Below are positions 1-8,552 of a stretch of 51,831 bases of DNA, one piece after another. The stretch is from Acidimicrobiia bacterium UBA4744 (GTDB lineage: Bacteria; Actinomycetota; Acidimicrobiia; Spongiisociales; UBA4744). The DNA is taken from assembly GCA_002403855.1 (NCBI GenBank), contig DHIO01000019.1:35050-86880 (forward strand), given 5' to 3'. Every line of letters begins with the position of its first letter. Position 1 is the first letter of the stretch. A program made the position numbers and the translations under genes. The notes beneath the pieces are model-generated. The model did not search any database, was not told where the DNA came from, and saw only the letters and a list, made by a program, of their open reading frames with translations.

Positions 1-2
1 CT

Positions 3-527
3 ACCACCACATCGGGGCCGGATCCGCTCGTCCTGCGCGGAGACGGTCTCGGGATCGTGCCCTTCGGCACCGAAGCCGGCGAAGCCGTCACGACGATCAC
101 CGCGGTACTGGGTGAGCCCGACGAGGATTCCGGGTGGATACCGAGCTTCTCCGGATTTGGGAACTGTCCGGGAGAACAGGTTCGGGGTCTCCGGTGGGCA
201 ACCATGTGGCTGTTGATGACCGACGGCGATACCGAATGGCGGAGCGACGAGTCCCCCCACTTCTTCGCCTATCTCAACTCTGTCTTCTACGGCGACGGTC
301 AATCGCTCGGGTTGGTCACCGACGAGGGGATCGGCCTGGGCGATCCGGTCACGACCCTCGAGAGCGCCTACGGTGCCGAGGTCCTGATCACGTTCGACGA
401 ACTGATCGAAGGGTTCATCTTCAACATCGAGGTCCCCGAACCGGGCCGCCTGGGAGGAGGATTGACCGGCGACGGGGACGACGATCTCATTACCTCGGTG
501 GATGGGGGACAGGGCTGCGGCACATAG
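3..527 (+). CDS. Secreted or lipoprotein-type hypothetical protein, 5' end missing
   Basis: The frame is open from the first bases of the window, so the start and any signal peptide lie outside. The first visible residues are Thr/Ser/Pro-rich, like the linker that follows the lipobox in the other lipoproteins of this window. A compact domain follows, with a Gly-Leu-Gly segment, a WxxxW-type stretch and the C-terminal pattern DDDLITSV. Two Cys (in GNCPGE near the middle and GQGCGT at the end) could form a disulfide outside the cell. I do not recognise a named family, and an extracytoplasmic location is an inference. It ends 30 bp before the ACT-domain gene on the same strand, so the two may be co-transcribed. 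A GTG at 57 could be read as a start, but the open frame upstream makes a truncated gene more likely. Confidence 0.6.
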   Translation, partial: TTTSGPDPLVLRGDGLGIVPFGTEAGEAVTTITAVLGEPDEDSGWIPSFSGFGNCPGEQVRGLRWATMWLLMTDGDTEWRSDESPHFFAYLNSVFYGDGQSLGLVTDEGIGLGDPVTTLESAYGAEVLITFDELIEGFIFNIEVPEPGRLGGGLTGDGDDDLITSVDGGQGCGT

Positions 528-557
528 CTGCCCCCCGACCGGCTCCGTGAGACCGAA

Positions 558-968
558 ATGCCCGACCACAAGGCCTATGATTTGAAGATGAAGGAGTTCA
601 CGGTTCATCTGGCCAATCGTCCCGGGATGCTGGCTGCACTCACCGAGACCTTGACAGGTGCCGGTGTCACCATCGAGGCGCTGGCGGCTTTCGGACTCAA
701 TGAAGAGGGCTACGTCCGGGTGATCGTCGATGATGCCGAGACCGCCCGACAGGCCCTCCGCGGAGCAGGATTGAACGCCACCGAGCGGACGATCCTCACC
801 ACGACCCTGTCCCACCGGCCGACCTCCGTTGCCGAGATGGCCAGGTCGCTCGCCGACAGCGGCGTCAACATCGACGCCATGTATCTGCTCAACTCCTGTG
901 CGGACGGTCTCGAGTTCGCGGTGGCCGTCGACGAGCCAGAACGCGTCCGATCACAGCTGCAACCGTGA
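558..968 (+). CDS. Tandem ACT-domain amino-acid-binding regulatory protein
   Basis: This small protein (136 aa) is made of two ACT-like repeats. The first begins near residue 12 (KEFTVHLANRPGMLAALTE) and the second near residue 80 (HRPTSVAEMARSLADSGVNI). Each has the ligand-site pattern of a strand followed by RPGxLA or RPxSVA and a helix. ACT pairs usually bind amino acids and sense metabolite level; no catalytic domain is fused here. The alternative ATG at 588 begins exactly at the family's usual start and may be the real one. The stop overlaps the next gene as GTGA, so translation is probably coupled to the luciferase-like oxidoreductase. The ligand cannot be told from sequence. Confidence 0.8.
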   Translation: MPDHKAYDLKMKEFTVHLANRPGMLAALTETLTGAGVTIEALAAFGLNEEGYVRVIVDDAETARQALRGAGLNATERTILTTTLSHRPTSVAEMARSLADSGVNIDAMYLLNSCADGLEFAVAVDEPERVRSQLQP

Positions 969-1987
969 CGGAAGTCGGCTACGGACTGATCTCATGCCAG
1001 CTCACCGCCGGCGATTCCCGCTCGTGGACCGACCTCTACCGCGAGGCCCTCGATCTCACCGAAGAGGCGGAACGCCTGGGACTGGCATCGGTGTGGACCA
1101 CCGAACACCATTTCGTGGACGACGGTTACATGCCGTCGCTCCTGCCGGTCATGGCAGCGATGGCCGCCCGCACGTCTCGCATCCGGTTGGGCACTGGGGT
1201 GGTACTGGCACCCCTCCACCACCCTCTCCGTCTCGCCGAGGATGCCGCGACCGTCGATTTGATCAGCGGCCACCGGCTCATCCTCGGGTTGGGGCTCGGA
1301 TGGTCACCCGTCGAGTTTGCTGCGCTCGGTGCCGACCTCACGACCCGCGGGAAGACGATGGATGAGATCCTTCAGATCCTGGCGCAGGCGTGGTCGGGCA
1401 ATCCGATCGAGCACGAGGGCACCCTGTACGGAATCGAACCTGTCGCGGTGCGCCCTTCTCCGGCTGCTCCGATCCCCATCTGGATCGGTGGCGGTGCCGA
1501 CGCGGCCGTTCGCCGGGCAGCCCGCCTGGCCGATGGCTTCTTCTCCAACGCATCGCCGGCACGCTTCGCAGCCCAGGTGCAAGTCGCTCGTACGCAGATG
1601 GAGCAAGATGGCCGTGATCCGACCGGCTTTGAGTGGGGTTACTACTCGATCATCTATCCATGCGACGATCCGGAGGTCGGTTGGCGGGAAATCCGGGACC
1701 ACGTCCACCATGTGCGCTGGAAGTACGGCGACATGGAAGCGTCGGCCGCTCGTACCGGCCCGGTGCCGACCCCACCGCCGCTCGACGCGACCGCCGAAGG
1801 GCGGCTGCGAAGCGGCGTCTTGGTAGGCCCGGCCGAGCTGATCGCGGAACAGATTCGCAACATCGAGACTCGCGTGGCCGTTCCCCTGCACCTGGTGGCA
1901 CGCTCCTACTTCCCGGGCATGAGGATGTCTCAACAGCTGGAGGTGCTGCAGCGGATTGCCGGAGAGCTGGCTCCACTTCTGCGCTGA
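965..1987 (+). CDS. LLM-class (luciferase-like) F420/flavin-dependent oxidoreductase
   Basis: A protein of 340 aa with the bacterial luciferase TIM-barrel pattern. It has an N-terminal EEAERLGLASVWTTEHHF segment, IRLGTGVVLAPLHHPLRLAED, the SGHRLILGLGLGW strand and turn, and the later PIPIWIGGGADAAVRRAARLADG segment typical of F420 or FMN binding in this superfamily. Actinobacteria use many such enzymes with F420, so a cytoplasmic F420-dependent oxidoreductase is the best reading; the substrate is unknown. It starts with GTG overlapping the ACT gene's stop, indicating an operon. The next gene begins 31 bp downstream, apparently from its own promoter. Confidence 0.85.
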   Translation: MTEVGYGLISCQLTAGDSRSWTDLYREALDLTEEAERLGLASVWTTEHHFVDDGYMPSLLPVMAAMAARTSRIRLGTGVVLAPLHHPLRLAEDAATVDLISGHRLILGLGLGWSPVEFAALGADLTTRGKTMDEILQILAQAWSGNPIEHEGTLYGIEPVAVRPSPAAPIPIWIGGGADAAVRRAARLADGFFSNASPARFAAQVQVARTQMEQDGRDPTGFEWGYYSIIYPCDDPEVGWREIRDHVHHVRWKYGDMEASAARTGPVPTPPPLDATAEGRLRSGVLVGPAELIAEQIRNIETRVAVPLHLVARSYFPGMRMSQQLEVLQRIAGELAPLLR

Positions 1988-2011
1988 CATAGCTCCCACA
2001 ATCGTTACACT
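1984..2011 (+). promoter_or_regulatory. Candidate promoter for the DUF3048 gene, probably leaderless
   Basis: A CTGACA -35-like hexamer (1984-1989) is followed after 16 nt by TACACT (2006-2011). The ATG of the lipoprotein gene at 2019 is 8 nt beyond the -10 box, and no ribosome binding site separates them. Transcription would therefore begin at or next to the start codon, a common arrangement in Actinobacteria. Confidence 0.45.
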
Positions 2012-2018
2012 GCGCGCC

Positions 2019-3074
2019 ATGCAATCCTCCCGTTTCTGGCTGTTTGCCGCGCTCGCGCTCCTGCTGGCCGCGTGTTCGGGGGCGAGTGCGGACGAGACCA
2101 CGACCACTACCAGCACGACCTCCTCGACGTCGACGACTACCACCACCCGGCCACCGACCACCACAACGACGGAGCCGCCCCAACCGGTCTCACCCCTCAA
2201 CGCACTGCCGGCCGACGATCCCGAGCTTCTCGAACGCGGCGTTTTGGCCGTCAAGATCGACAACCATCACAACGCCCGCCCTCAATCTGGGATTCAGCAT
2301 GCCGACGCCGTGTACGAACTCCTGGTCGAGGCCGGTTTGACCCGCTTCATCTCCCTCTTCCACGACAACGACAGCGACTTCCTGGGACCGATGCGATCGG
2401 GACGGCCAACCGATCCGACTCTCTTGAAGCCGCTCGGAGCCATCTTCTCGATCAGCGGTGCCCAGGACTGGGTCATCAACCGGATCGTGGGAAGCGGGGT
2501 GCCCATCATCGGTGAGGTACGACCCGCCACCTTCCGGATCTCGTCGCGCCGGGCACCCCACAATCTGTACGTCGATACGGCCCAGCTACGCGAGTATGGC
2601 GATCAGCGAGGCTACGAAAGCGAGCCCCCGGCCGACCTCTTCTCGTGGGGCGAGTTCGAAGCCACCGATTCGGCCGAGAGCATCACGCTCAGCTTCTCTC
2701 CGCAGACCACGGTGGTTTGGGATTGGGACGGTTCGAGCTATCTCCGCACCATCAACGGCGTCGAGAGCCAGTGGCGCAACAGCGATGGCGAAACCGGTCG
2801 GATCTCTGCGGACACGCTGGTAGTTCTCGTCGCATCCCGGTACACCGCGTCCCCGCCGCCGGGGTCTGGGGGGTCGCCCGTGCCGGCGATGGACACCGTA
2901 GGCAGCGGCCGGGCGCTGGTGTTCGCCGAAGGCGGGCTGGCGGAAGGCACCTGGGCAAGAGACGGCATCGACGAGGTCTTCGAGCTGACGGGCCTGGATG
3001 GTGAACCGCTCATGGTTCCTCCCGGCGTCCCCTGGATCTCGTTGTTTCCGGATACTCGCACCCCTACCTGGTGA
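2019..3074 (+). CDS. DUF3048 (YerB-like) lipoprotein
   Basis: The product (351 aa) starts with a type II signal peptide: Arg at residue 5, a hydrophobic core, and the lipobox LLAAC with the lipidated Cys near residue 20. A linker of about 30 residues rich in Thr follows, then a DUF3048 domain: GVLAVKIDNHHNARPQSG, ADAVYELLVEAGLTRFISLF, IGEVRPATFRISSRRAPHNL. The family (YerB in Bacillus) is extracytoplasmic and of unclear function. An upstream in-frame codon at 1956 exists but would bury the signal peptide, so ATG 2019 is chosen. The stop overlaps the amidase start as GTGA, so the two are translationally linked. Confidence 0.88.
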   Translation: MQSSRFWLFAALALLLAACSGASADETTTTTSTTSSTSTTTTTRPPTTTTTEPPQPVSPLNALPADDPELLERGVLAVKIDNHHNARPQSGIQHADAVYELLVEAGLTRFISLFHDNDSDFLGPMRSGRPTDPTLLKPLGAIFSISGAQDWVINRIVGSGVPIIGEVRPATFRISSRRAPHNLYVDTAQLREYGDQRGYESEPPADLFSWGEFEATDSAESITLSFSPQTTVVWDWDGSSYLRTINGVESQWRNSDGETGRISADTLVVLVASRYTASPPPGSGGSPVPAMDTVGSGRALVFAEGGLAEGTWARDGIDEVFELTGLDGEPLMVPPGVPWISLFPDTRTPTW

Positions 3075-4459
3075 TGCATCAGAAGTCGCTCACCGAGCTG
3101 GCCACGGCCACTCGCAAGAGGAACCTGTCGGCCCGGGAAGTCGTTCTCCATCACCTCGATCGCAGCCTGACCTTCCAGCCATCTCTCAACGCATACACGC
3201 TGATCGATGAGCGGGCCGCGAGCCGGGCCGAGGCACTGGACGCCAGGCTGGCAGCCGGCGATGATCCGGGACCGCTGGCCGGCGTACCGATCGCCGTCAA
3301 GGATCTGATCGACCAGTCGGATCTTGTCACCACATGTGGATCGGGGTTCTACCGCCGCAGAGCAGAGCGGTCGGCAACGGTCATTCGTCGGCTCGAGGAA
3401 GCCGGAGCGGTGATCATCGGCCGTACCGGTCTCCACGAGTTCGCTTTTGGCTTCTCGAGTGAGAACGACTGGTTCGGACCGGTACGCAACCCGTGGGACA
3501 CAGACACCTCCCCGGGCGGATCGTCCGGCGGGTCGGGTGTGGCGGCGGCGGCCCGGCTGGCTGCCGGAGCCATCGGGACCGACACCGGCGGTTCGGTGAG
3601 GGTGCCCGCCGCATTGTGCGGCGTGGTGGGACTCAAAGTGACTCACGGACGGATTCCGCTCACCGGGGTCTTCCCCCTGGCATCGTCGCTCGACACCGTG
3701 GGACCGTTGGGCCGGTACGTCGACGATGTGGCGCTCCTCTATGAAGTGATGGCCGGCTCCGATCCGGCCGACCCGTGGTCGGTACCCCGGCCGATTCCTC
3801 CGGTCAGACCAGGCTCGCCCCTGGCGGGGCTCAAGGTAGGAGTCCCCCAACCTTGGGTGGAGGACGGCCCGACGACCGGGACCGTCCAGGAGGCGTTCTC
3901 CGGTGCTCTCGGCATGCTCGACGATATGGGGGCAATCATCCGCGACGTGCGGGATCCGCAGCTATCACCTCCCCGGGAGCTGGCCGATCTGATCAACGCC
4001 GAGGTCGCGTCGGTGCACCGCAGTTGGCTCGAAGATCCCACCAAGCCTTATGGACCGGAGGTCGCCGATCGTCTGCAGCAGACGCTGGAGGTCTCCCTGG
4101 ACGACTACGTGGCGGCCCAGGCGTGGAGAGCCGGCCTTCGCAACGCCGTCGCCGGGCTATTCGATGAGGTCGACGTCCTGGTTACACCTACCACGGGGGC
4201 CACCCGGAAGACCATTGGCGAGCCAACCATCCTGGTGGATGCCCAACCCCGTTCGTACCGGCGGGTCCTTTCGTGGTTCTCTTCTCTGGTCAACCACATA
4301 GGCGCTCCGGCCCTGGCCCTTCCGCTGCGGTCTTCGAGCTCGCCGCCTCCGTCCCTCCAGCTGATCGGGCCCTGGTGGTCGGAACAGCAACTCCTCGGCC
4401 TCGGCCGGACCCTGGAAGAGGCGGGCGTAGTGGAGTTCCGGCCTCCGCCGGCCCGGTGA
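3071..4459 (+). CDS. Amidase signature family enzyme (GatA-like)
   Basis: This 462-aa protein has the amidase signature catalytic set: the Lys in GVPIAVKDLID (about residue 77), the Gly/Ser-rich GGSSGGSGVAAAARLAAG segment holding the cis-Ser (about 150), and the nucleophilic Ser in GTDTGGSVRVPAALCG (about 175). It hydrolyses an amide bond in the cytoplasm. The superfamily includes GatA of Glu-tRNA(Gln) amidotransferase, but no gatB or gatC is adjacent, so a stand-alone amidase is more likely. GTG 3071 overlaps the lipoprotein stop; the next codon is ATG at 3074, which may be the real start. The 3' end is followed by 170 bp holding the korA promoter. Confidence 0.87.
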   Translation: MMHQKSLTELATATRKRNLSAREVVLHHLDRSLTFQPSLNAYTLIDERAASRAEALDARLAAGDDPGPLAGVPIAVKDLIDQSDLVTTCGSGFYRRRAERSATVIRRLEEAGAVIIGRTGLHEFAFGFSSENDWFGPVRNPWDTDTSPGGSSGGSGVAAAARLAAGAIGTDTGGSVRVPAALCGVVGLKVTHGRIPLTGVFPLASSLDTVGPLGRYVDDVALLYEVMAGSDPADPWSVPRPIPPVRPGSPLAGLKVGVPQPWVEDGPTTGTVQEAFSGALGMLDDMGAIIRDVRDPQLSPPRELADLINAEVASVHRSWLEDPTKPYGPEVADRLQQTLEVSLDDYVAAQAWRAGLRNAVAGLFDEVDVLVTPTTGATRKTIGEPTILVDAQPRSYRRVLSWFSSLVNHIGAPALALPLRSSSSPPPSLQLIGPWWSEQQLLGLGRTLEEAGVVEFRPPPAR

Positions 4460-4491
4460 TTTCGGGTAGAACGGCCGACAAATCCGTGTGC

Positions 4492-4519
4492 TTTGCATCT
4501 CACCGTATCTCAGTAAACT
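4492..4519 (+). promoter_or_regulatory. Candidate promoter for korAB
   Basis: TTTGCA (4492-4497) and TAAACT (4514-4519) are 16 nt apart, about 113 bp before the korA start. A weak CRP-like half-match (TGTGC-N6-TCTCA, 4487-4502) overlaps the -35 box; it differs from the perfect sites elsewhere in this window at two positions and is not claimed as functional. Confidence 0.4.
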
Positions 4520-4632
4520 TGGTGGGCCGCCACGAGTGGCTACCCGACGTGTGGATTTGAATGATCAAGTCAAGAACCCATTCGAGTCCCTATTCGAAGT
4601 TCTCCAAAGACCACCCAAGGAAGTGATTCGCG

Positions 4633-6513
4633 GTGTCTGACGACACAGCAACTATCGATACACCCGTTCCCGCCGATATCGAAATCGAAGAGATCGACAA
4701 GGTCATCATCCGCTTTGCCGGCGACTCCGGTGACGGGATGCAGCTGGCGGGAACCCGCTTCACCGCCGACTCGGCGATCTTCGGCAACGACCTGTCGACA
4801 CTCCCCAACTTCCCGGCTGAGATCCGCGCCCCCGCCGGCACGATCCCCGGCGTGTCCTCCTTCCAGGTCCAGATCGCCGACTACGACATTCTCACTCCCG
4901 GTGACGAGGCCGACGTGCTCGTTGCCATGAACCCGGCCGCCCTCAAGGCCAACCTGATCGACCTCCGGCCGGGCGGCATGATCATCGCCAACGAGGAGGC
5001 TTTCGAGGAGCGCAATCTCGCCAAGGCCGGTTTCGAGACCAGCCCCCTCGACGACGGATCACTGGCCGGGTACCGGGTCTTCAGGGTGCCCATGGAACGG
5101 CTCACCAAGGAAGCCGTGAAGGACACGGGAGTGACGGGCCGGAACGTCCTGCGGTCGAAGAACTTCTTCGCCCTGGGTCTGATCTCGTGGGTCTTCAACC
5201 GTCCGCTCGAGGCGAGCATCGACTGGGTGGAGTCCAAATTCGGCAAGCGGCCGGAATTGGCCGCCGCCAATGTGGCTTCCCTGCGGGCCGGCCACAATTT
5301 TGGCCTGACCACCGAAGCATTCCATCACACCTACAACATCAAGCCGGCCAAGCTGCCGCCGGGTGAATACACGAACGTGACGGGCAACACGGCCACGGCA
5401 TGGGGATTGATCGCCGCCAGCCAGGCCGCCAGGCTTCCCCTCTTCTACGGTACGTATCCCATCACCCCGGCGTCGGACATCCTCCACGAGTTGGCCAAGC
5501 ACAAGAACTTCGGGGTGCGCACCTACCAGGCTGAGGACGAGATCGCCGGAGTCGGCGCCGCCGTCGGCGCAGCGTTTGCCGGACATCTGGCCGTCACCGG
5601 CACCTCCGGGCCCGGCCTGGCGCTCAAGAGCGAAACGATCAGCCTCGCCATCTCGATGGAGCTGCCGCTGGTGGTGATCGACGTCCAGCGGGCCGGCCCG
5701 TCGACGGGATTGCCGACCAAAGTCGAGCAGTCGGACCTGCTTTTCTCGCTGTACGGGCGACACGGAGAAGCACCACTCCCGGTCCTGGCGGCCCGGTCCG
5801 CCTCCGATGCATTCGAGATCACCATCGAAGCCACCCGGATCGCCCTCAAGTACATGACACCGGTAATCCTCCTCTCGGACAACTACATCGCCAACGGCTC
5901 CGAACCATGGCAATTGCCCGACACGGACGCACTGCCGGATATAGGTGTGAAGTTCTTGACCGAGCCGAACGCCGACGGACGGTACGTGCCCTACCTGAGG
6001 GACCCGGCCACCCTGGCGCGCCAGTGGGCAATTCCCGGCACGCCCGGGCTCGAGCACCGCCTGGGCGGCCTCGAGAAGCACGAGGTGGTCGGCAACGTCT
6101 CCTACGACCCCAGTAATCACCAGCTCATGACCGAGCTTCGCGAGTGGAAGATCCGCAACATCGCCAACGACATCCCCGAACTCGAGGTGGACCACGACGT
6201 TGGGGCCGAGTTGCTGGTACTGGGATGGGGCTCGACATACGGAGCCATCCGGGCGGCGGCCAAACGGGTGCGTCGGGATGGACTGCCGGTCGCCACCGCC
6301 CACCTCCGTTACCTCAACCCCTTCCCCATCAACCTGGGAGCGGTACTCAACGAGTACCGCTACATCCTGGTTCCAGAAGTGAATATGGGTCAGTTGCGGA
6401 AGCTGATCCGGGCCGAATTCCTGGTCCCGGCGATGGGCTTCAACAAGGTACAAGGACTGCCCTTCCGGGTATCCGAGGTCGAGAACAAGATCCGGGAGAT
6501 AGTCACATCATGA
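4633..6513 (+). CDS. korA: 2-oxoacid:ferredoxin oxidoreductase, alpha subunit with fused gamma domain
   Basis: The 626-aa subunit carries an N-terminal gamma domain (IRFAGDSGDGMQLAGTRF, about residues 25-200) fused to the pyrimidine-binding alpha domain (YGTYPITPASDILHELAKH, then EDEIAGVGAAVGAAFAG, about 270-330). This fused layout is that of KorA/OforA. With KorB it oxidatively decarboxylates a 2-oxoacid, most likely 2-oxoglutarate, passing electrons to ferredoxin and forming an acyl-CoA. It starts at GTG 4633 after an AAGGAAG ribosome site, about 11 nt away. Its stop overlaps korB as ATGA. No ferredoxin gene lies in the window. Substrate preference (2-oxoglutarate or pyruvate) is inferred from family resemblance. 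Confidence 0.9.
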   Translation: MSDDTATIDTPVPADIEIEEIDKVIIRFAGDSGDGMQLAGTRFTADSAIFGNDLSTLPNFPAEIRAPAGTIPGVSSFQVQIADYDILTPGDEADVLVAMNPAALKANLIDLRPGGMIIANEEAFEERNLAKAGFETSPLDDGSLAGYRVFRVPMERLTKEAVKDTGVTGRNVLRSKNFFALGLISWVFNRPLEASIDWVESKFGKRPELAAANVASLRAGHNFGLTTEAFHHTYNIKPAKLPPGEYTNVTGNTATAWGLIAASQAARLPLFYGTYPITPASDILHELAKHKNFGVRTYQAEDEIAGVGAAVGAAFAGHLAVTGTSGPGLALKSETISLAISMELPLVVIDVQRAGPSTGLPTKVEQSDLLFSLYGRHGEAPLPVLAARSASDAFEITIEATRIALKYMTPVILLSDNYIANGSEPWQLPDTDALPDIGVKFLTEPNADGRYVPYLRDPATLARQWAIPGTPGLEHRLGGLEKHEVVGNVSYDPSNHQLMTELREWKIRNIANDIPELEVDHDVGAELLVLGWGSTYGAIRAAAKRVRRDGLPVATAHLRYLNPFPINLGAVLNEYRYILVPEVNMGQLRKLIRAEFLVPAMGFNKVQGLPFRVSEVENKIREIVTS

Positions 6514-7529
6514 CTGACACCATCACCACCAACTACACACGGGCGGATTTTCAAACCGATCAGGAGGTGCGCTGGTGCCCCGGCTGCGGTGACTACACGA
6601 TTCTCGCCGCCGTCCAGACCTTCATGGCCGACCTGGGCTTGCCCAAGGAACAGATGGTCTTCGTGTCCGGCATCGGCTGCTCCTCTCGTTTCCCCTACTA
6701 CATGAACACCTACGGGTTGCATTCGATCCACGGCCGGGCGCCGGCGATCGCCTCCGGCATTGCCGTCGCTCGTCCCGACCTGTCGGTGTGGGTCGTCACC
6801 GGCGACGGCGACGCTCTCTCTATTGGGGGAAACCATCTGATCCATGCCCTCCGCCGCAACATGAACCTCAAGATCCTGCTGTTCAACAACCAGATCTACG
6901 GATTGACCAAGGGCCAGTACTCGCCGACGAGCGAAAAGGGCAAGCGGACCAAGTCGAGTCCGGCCGGTTCTCCGGATGCCCCCTTCAATCCGGTCAGTCT
7001 GGCCCTGGGAGCCGAAGCCACCTTCGTGGCCCGAACGATCGACATGGACCGCAAACACACGGTGGAGGTTCTGCAGGCGGCCCACGAACACAAGGGGACC
7101 TCCTTCATCGAGGTTTATCAGAACTGCAATGTCTTCAACGACAAGGCGTTCATCGAACTGACCGGGAAGGAAACCCGCCTCGAGAATCGGATCAACCTGG
7201 AGCACGGCCAACCGGTGATCTTCGGCCCGGAGGGCGAGAACGCCGTCGTCCTGGAAGACGGAGCCGCCCGCATCGTCCCCACCGACAGTGTGGCGGCCGG
7301 CGACATCCTCGTCCACGACGCCCATGCTCCGGACCCGAGCGCTGCGTTTGCGCTGAGTCGCTTGTCGCACGGGCCGTACGGCCCCACCCCGATCGGGGTC
7401 TTCCGCGACGTGGCTCGCTCGACCTACGAGCAGGACGTCAAGCAGCAGCTCGTCGACGCCCAGGAGCAGAAGGGCGCCGGTGACCTGAGCAAGCTCATCC
7501 GCTCGATGGGAGCGTGGACGGTCGAATAA
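6510..7529 (+). CDS. korB: 2-oxoacid:ferredoxin oxidoreductase, beta subunit
   Basis: The thiamine-diphosphate subunit (339 aa) has WCPGCGDYTILAA near residues 22-34, whose two Cys, with another in GIGCSSRF, are family cluster ligands. The ThDP/Mg motif is GDGDALSIGGNHLIHALRRN followed by NNQIYGLTKGQYSPTS. The start ATG overlaps the korA stop, so the subunits are made together. The reading frame is open further upstream, but that part is antisense-like and overlaps korA, so 6510 is the clear start. The gene ends 4 bp before a strong palindromic element (7534-7580), which probably ends the transcript. Confidence 0.92.
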   Translation: MTDTITTNYTRADFQTDQEVRWCPGCGDYTILAAVQTFMADLGLPKEQMVFVSGIGCSSRFPYYMNTYGLHSIHGRAPAIASGIAVARPDLSVWVVTGDGDALSIGGNHLIHALRRNMNLKILLFNNQIYGLTKGQYSPTSEKGKRTKSSPAGSPDAPFNPVSLALGAEATFVARTIDMDRKHTVEVLQAAHEHKGTSFIEVYQNCNVFNDKAFIELTGKETRLENRINLEHGQPVIFGPEGENAVVLEDGAARIVPTDSVAAGDILVHDAHAPDPSAAFALSRLSHGPYGPTPIGVFRDVARSTYEQDVKQQLVDAQEQKGAGDLSKLIRSMGAWTVE

Positions 7530-7533
7530 TCGG

Positions 7534-7580
7534 TTTTGGCGTCCTGGGACCGGAAATAGCCCGGTTTCGGGACGCCAAAA
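7534..7580. repeat. Palindromic element A, copy 1
   Basis: Perfect 11-bp inverted arms TTTTGGCGTCC / GGACGCCAAAA enclose 25 nt, with an inner stem ACCGG/CCGGT (7549-7553 and 7561-7565). A second copy with identical arms, the same 25-nt spacing and shared core (GGARATAG and CCGG) lies at 8527-8573. This copy sits directly after the korB stop and before the AbiEi-like gene, and could act as a terminator. Confidence 0.8.
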
Positions 7581-7613
7581 CTCGATGTCACAGCGAAGAT
7601 CCATACTCGTCGG

Positions 7614-8552
7614 ATGGAATCGAGCGACCTTGTGCTGGCTCGCATTGCCGCGACTCAGCACGGGATCTTGCGCCTCGATCAGGCCCTCCGGACTGGACTG
7701 TCTCGGAACGTAGTCGAGTACCGGCTTGAGAACGGCCCCTGGCAACGACTGTTCCGAGGCGTCTACCGGCACGTGGCTTCCCCTCCCACGTGGAAGAGCG
7801 AGTTGATGGCAGCTTGTCTGACCGGCGGCGCCGGCACGCTTGCCTCACATCGATCGGCTGCTGCTCTCTACGACCTACCAGGTGGCTCGACCGAACTCAT
7901 CGAAATCACGTGCCGTCGTTGGCGAAGGAGCAAGTACCCACACCTCGTCGTGCACGAAACCAAGAGAATGGATCCCGGTCCGAACACTGTCGTCGAAGGA
8001 ATCCGCAGCACCAGCGTAGAGCGGACGCTGCTTGATCTTGGAGCTGTGCGGGGTCGGCTGACCGTGCAGATGGCGTTTGACCGCGCCATCAAGACAAAAC
8101 TGACAACCTGGGATCGCGTTCATCAGACCCTGCAGTCGCTGGCCCGATCCGGGCGGCCGGGTGTCGTGAAGCTGAGGTGGGCAATCGAGGCTCGCGCAGG
8201 ACTGCCGGTCCCGGAAAGCGAACCGGAGACCGCTCTTCTCGCGCTGCTCGAGGGTTCGGGGCTCCCAACTCCCCGTCCGCAATACGTGGTTACCGACCCC
8301 TCAGGGGGCTTCGTCGGGCGAGTCGATGCCGCGTACCCAGGACAGAAGATTGCCCTTGAATACGACAGCGATCAGGAACACAGCGAACCGGCCGCGCTCG
8401 AGCGCGACAACGCCCGCCGCAATCGTCTGATCGCTGCGGGCTGGACCGTCATCGCGGCCCGAAGTCAGGATATCCGAACCGGCGGTATTGACTTCTGTCG
8501 CACGGTCGAGGCGGCACTCAACCAGGTTTTGGCGTCCCAACCGCGGAGATAG
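7614..8552 (+). CDS. AbiEi-like winged-helix protein fused to DUF559 (Vsr-like) endonuclease domain
   Basis: A 312-aa protein. Residues 1-55 form a winged-helix-like segment typical of AbiEi antitoxins (IAATQHGILRLDQALRTG, then WQRLFRGVYRH). Residues 65-185 match the AbiEi C-terminal part (LASHRSAAALYDLPG, TSVERTLLDLGAV). Residues 205-305 look like DUF559, an endonuclease-like fold (GRVDAAYPGQKIALEYDSD, then ARRNRLIAAGWTVI). No AbiEii toxin is nearby, so this is not a standard type IV toxin-antitoxin pair. It stands alone between two copies of one palindromic element, and its final codons and stop lie inside the second copy. That suggests a mobile or self-propagating cassette (inference). Nuclease activity is unproven. 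Confidence 0.8.
   Translation: MESSDLVLARIAATQHGILRLDQALRTGLSRNVVEYRLENGPWQRLFRGVYRHVASPPTWKSELMAACLTGGAGTLASHRSAAALYDLPGGSTELIEITCRRWRRSKYPHLVVHETKRMDPGPNTVVEGIRSTSVERTLLDLGAVRGRLTVQMAFDRAIKTKLTTWDRVHQTLQSLARSGRPGVVKLRWAIEARAGLPVPESEPETALLALLEGSGLPTPRPQYVVTDPSGGFVGRVDAAYPGQKIALEYDSDQEHSEPAALERDNARRNRLIAAGWTVIAARSQDIRTGGIDFCRTVEAALNQVLASQPRR

Noticed and set aside
2090..2180. Tandem DNA repeats in the DUF3048 gene
   Set aside because: They result from runs of Thr codons in the lipoprotein linker rather than from a distinct repeat element.
4487..4502. CRP-like site at korA
   Set aside because: Two of ten consensus positions differ; too weak beside the two perfect sites.
5059..6453. Open frame opposite korA
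   Set aside because: No family features; korA is complete and well supported on the plus strand.
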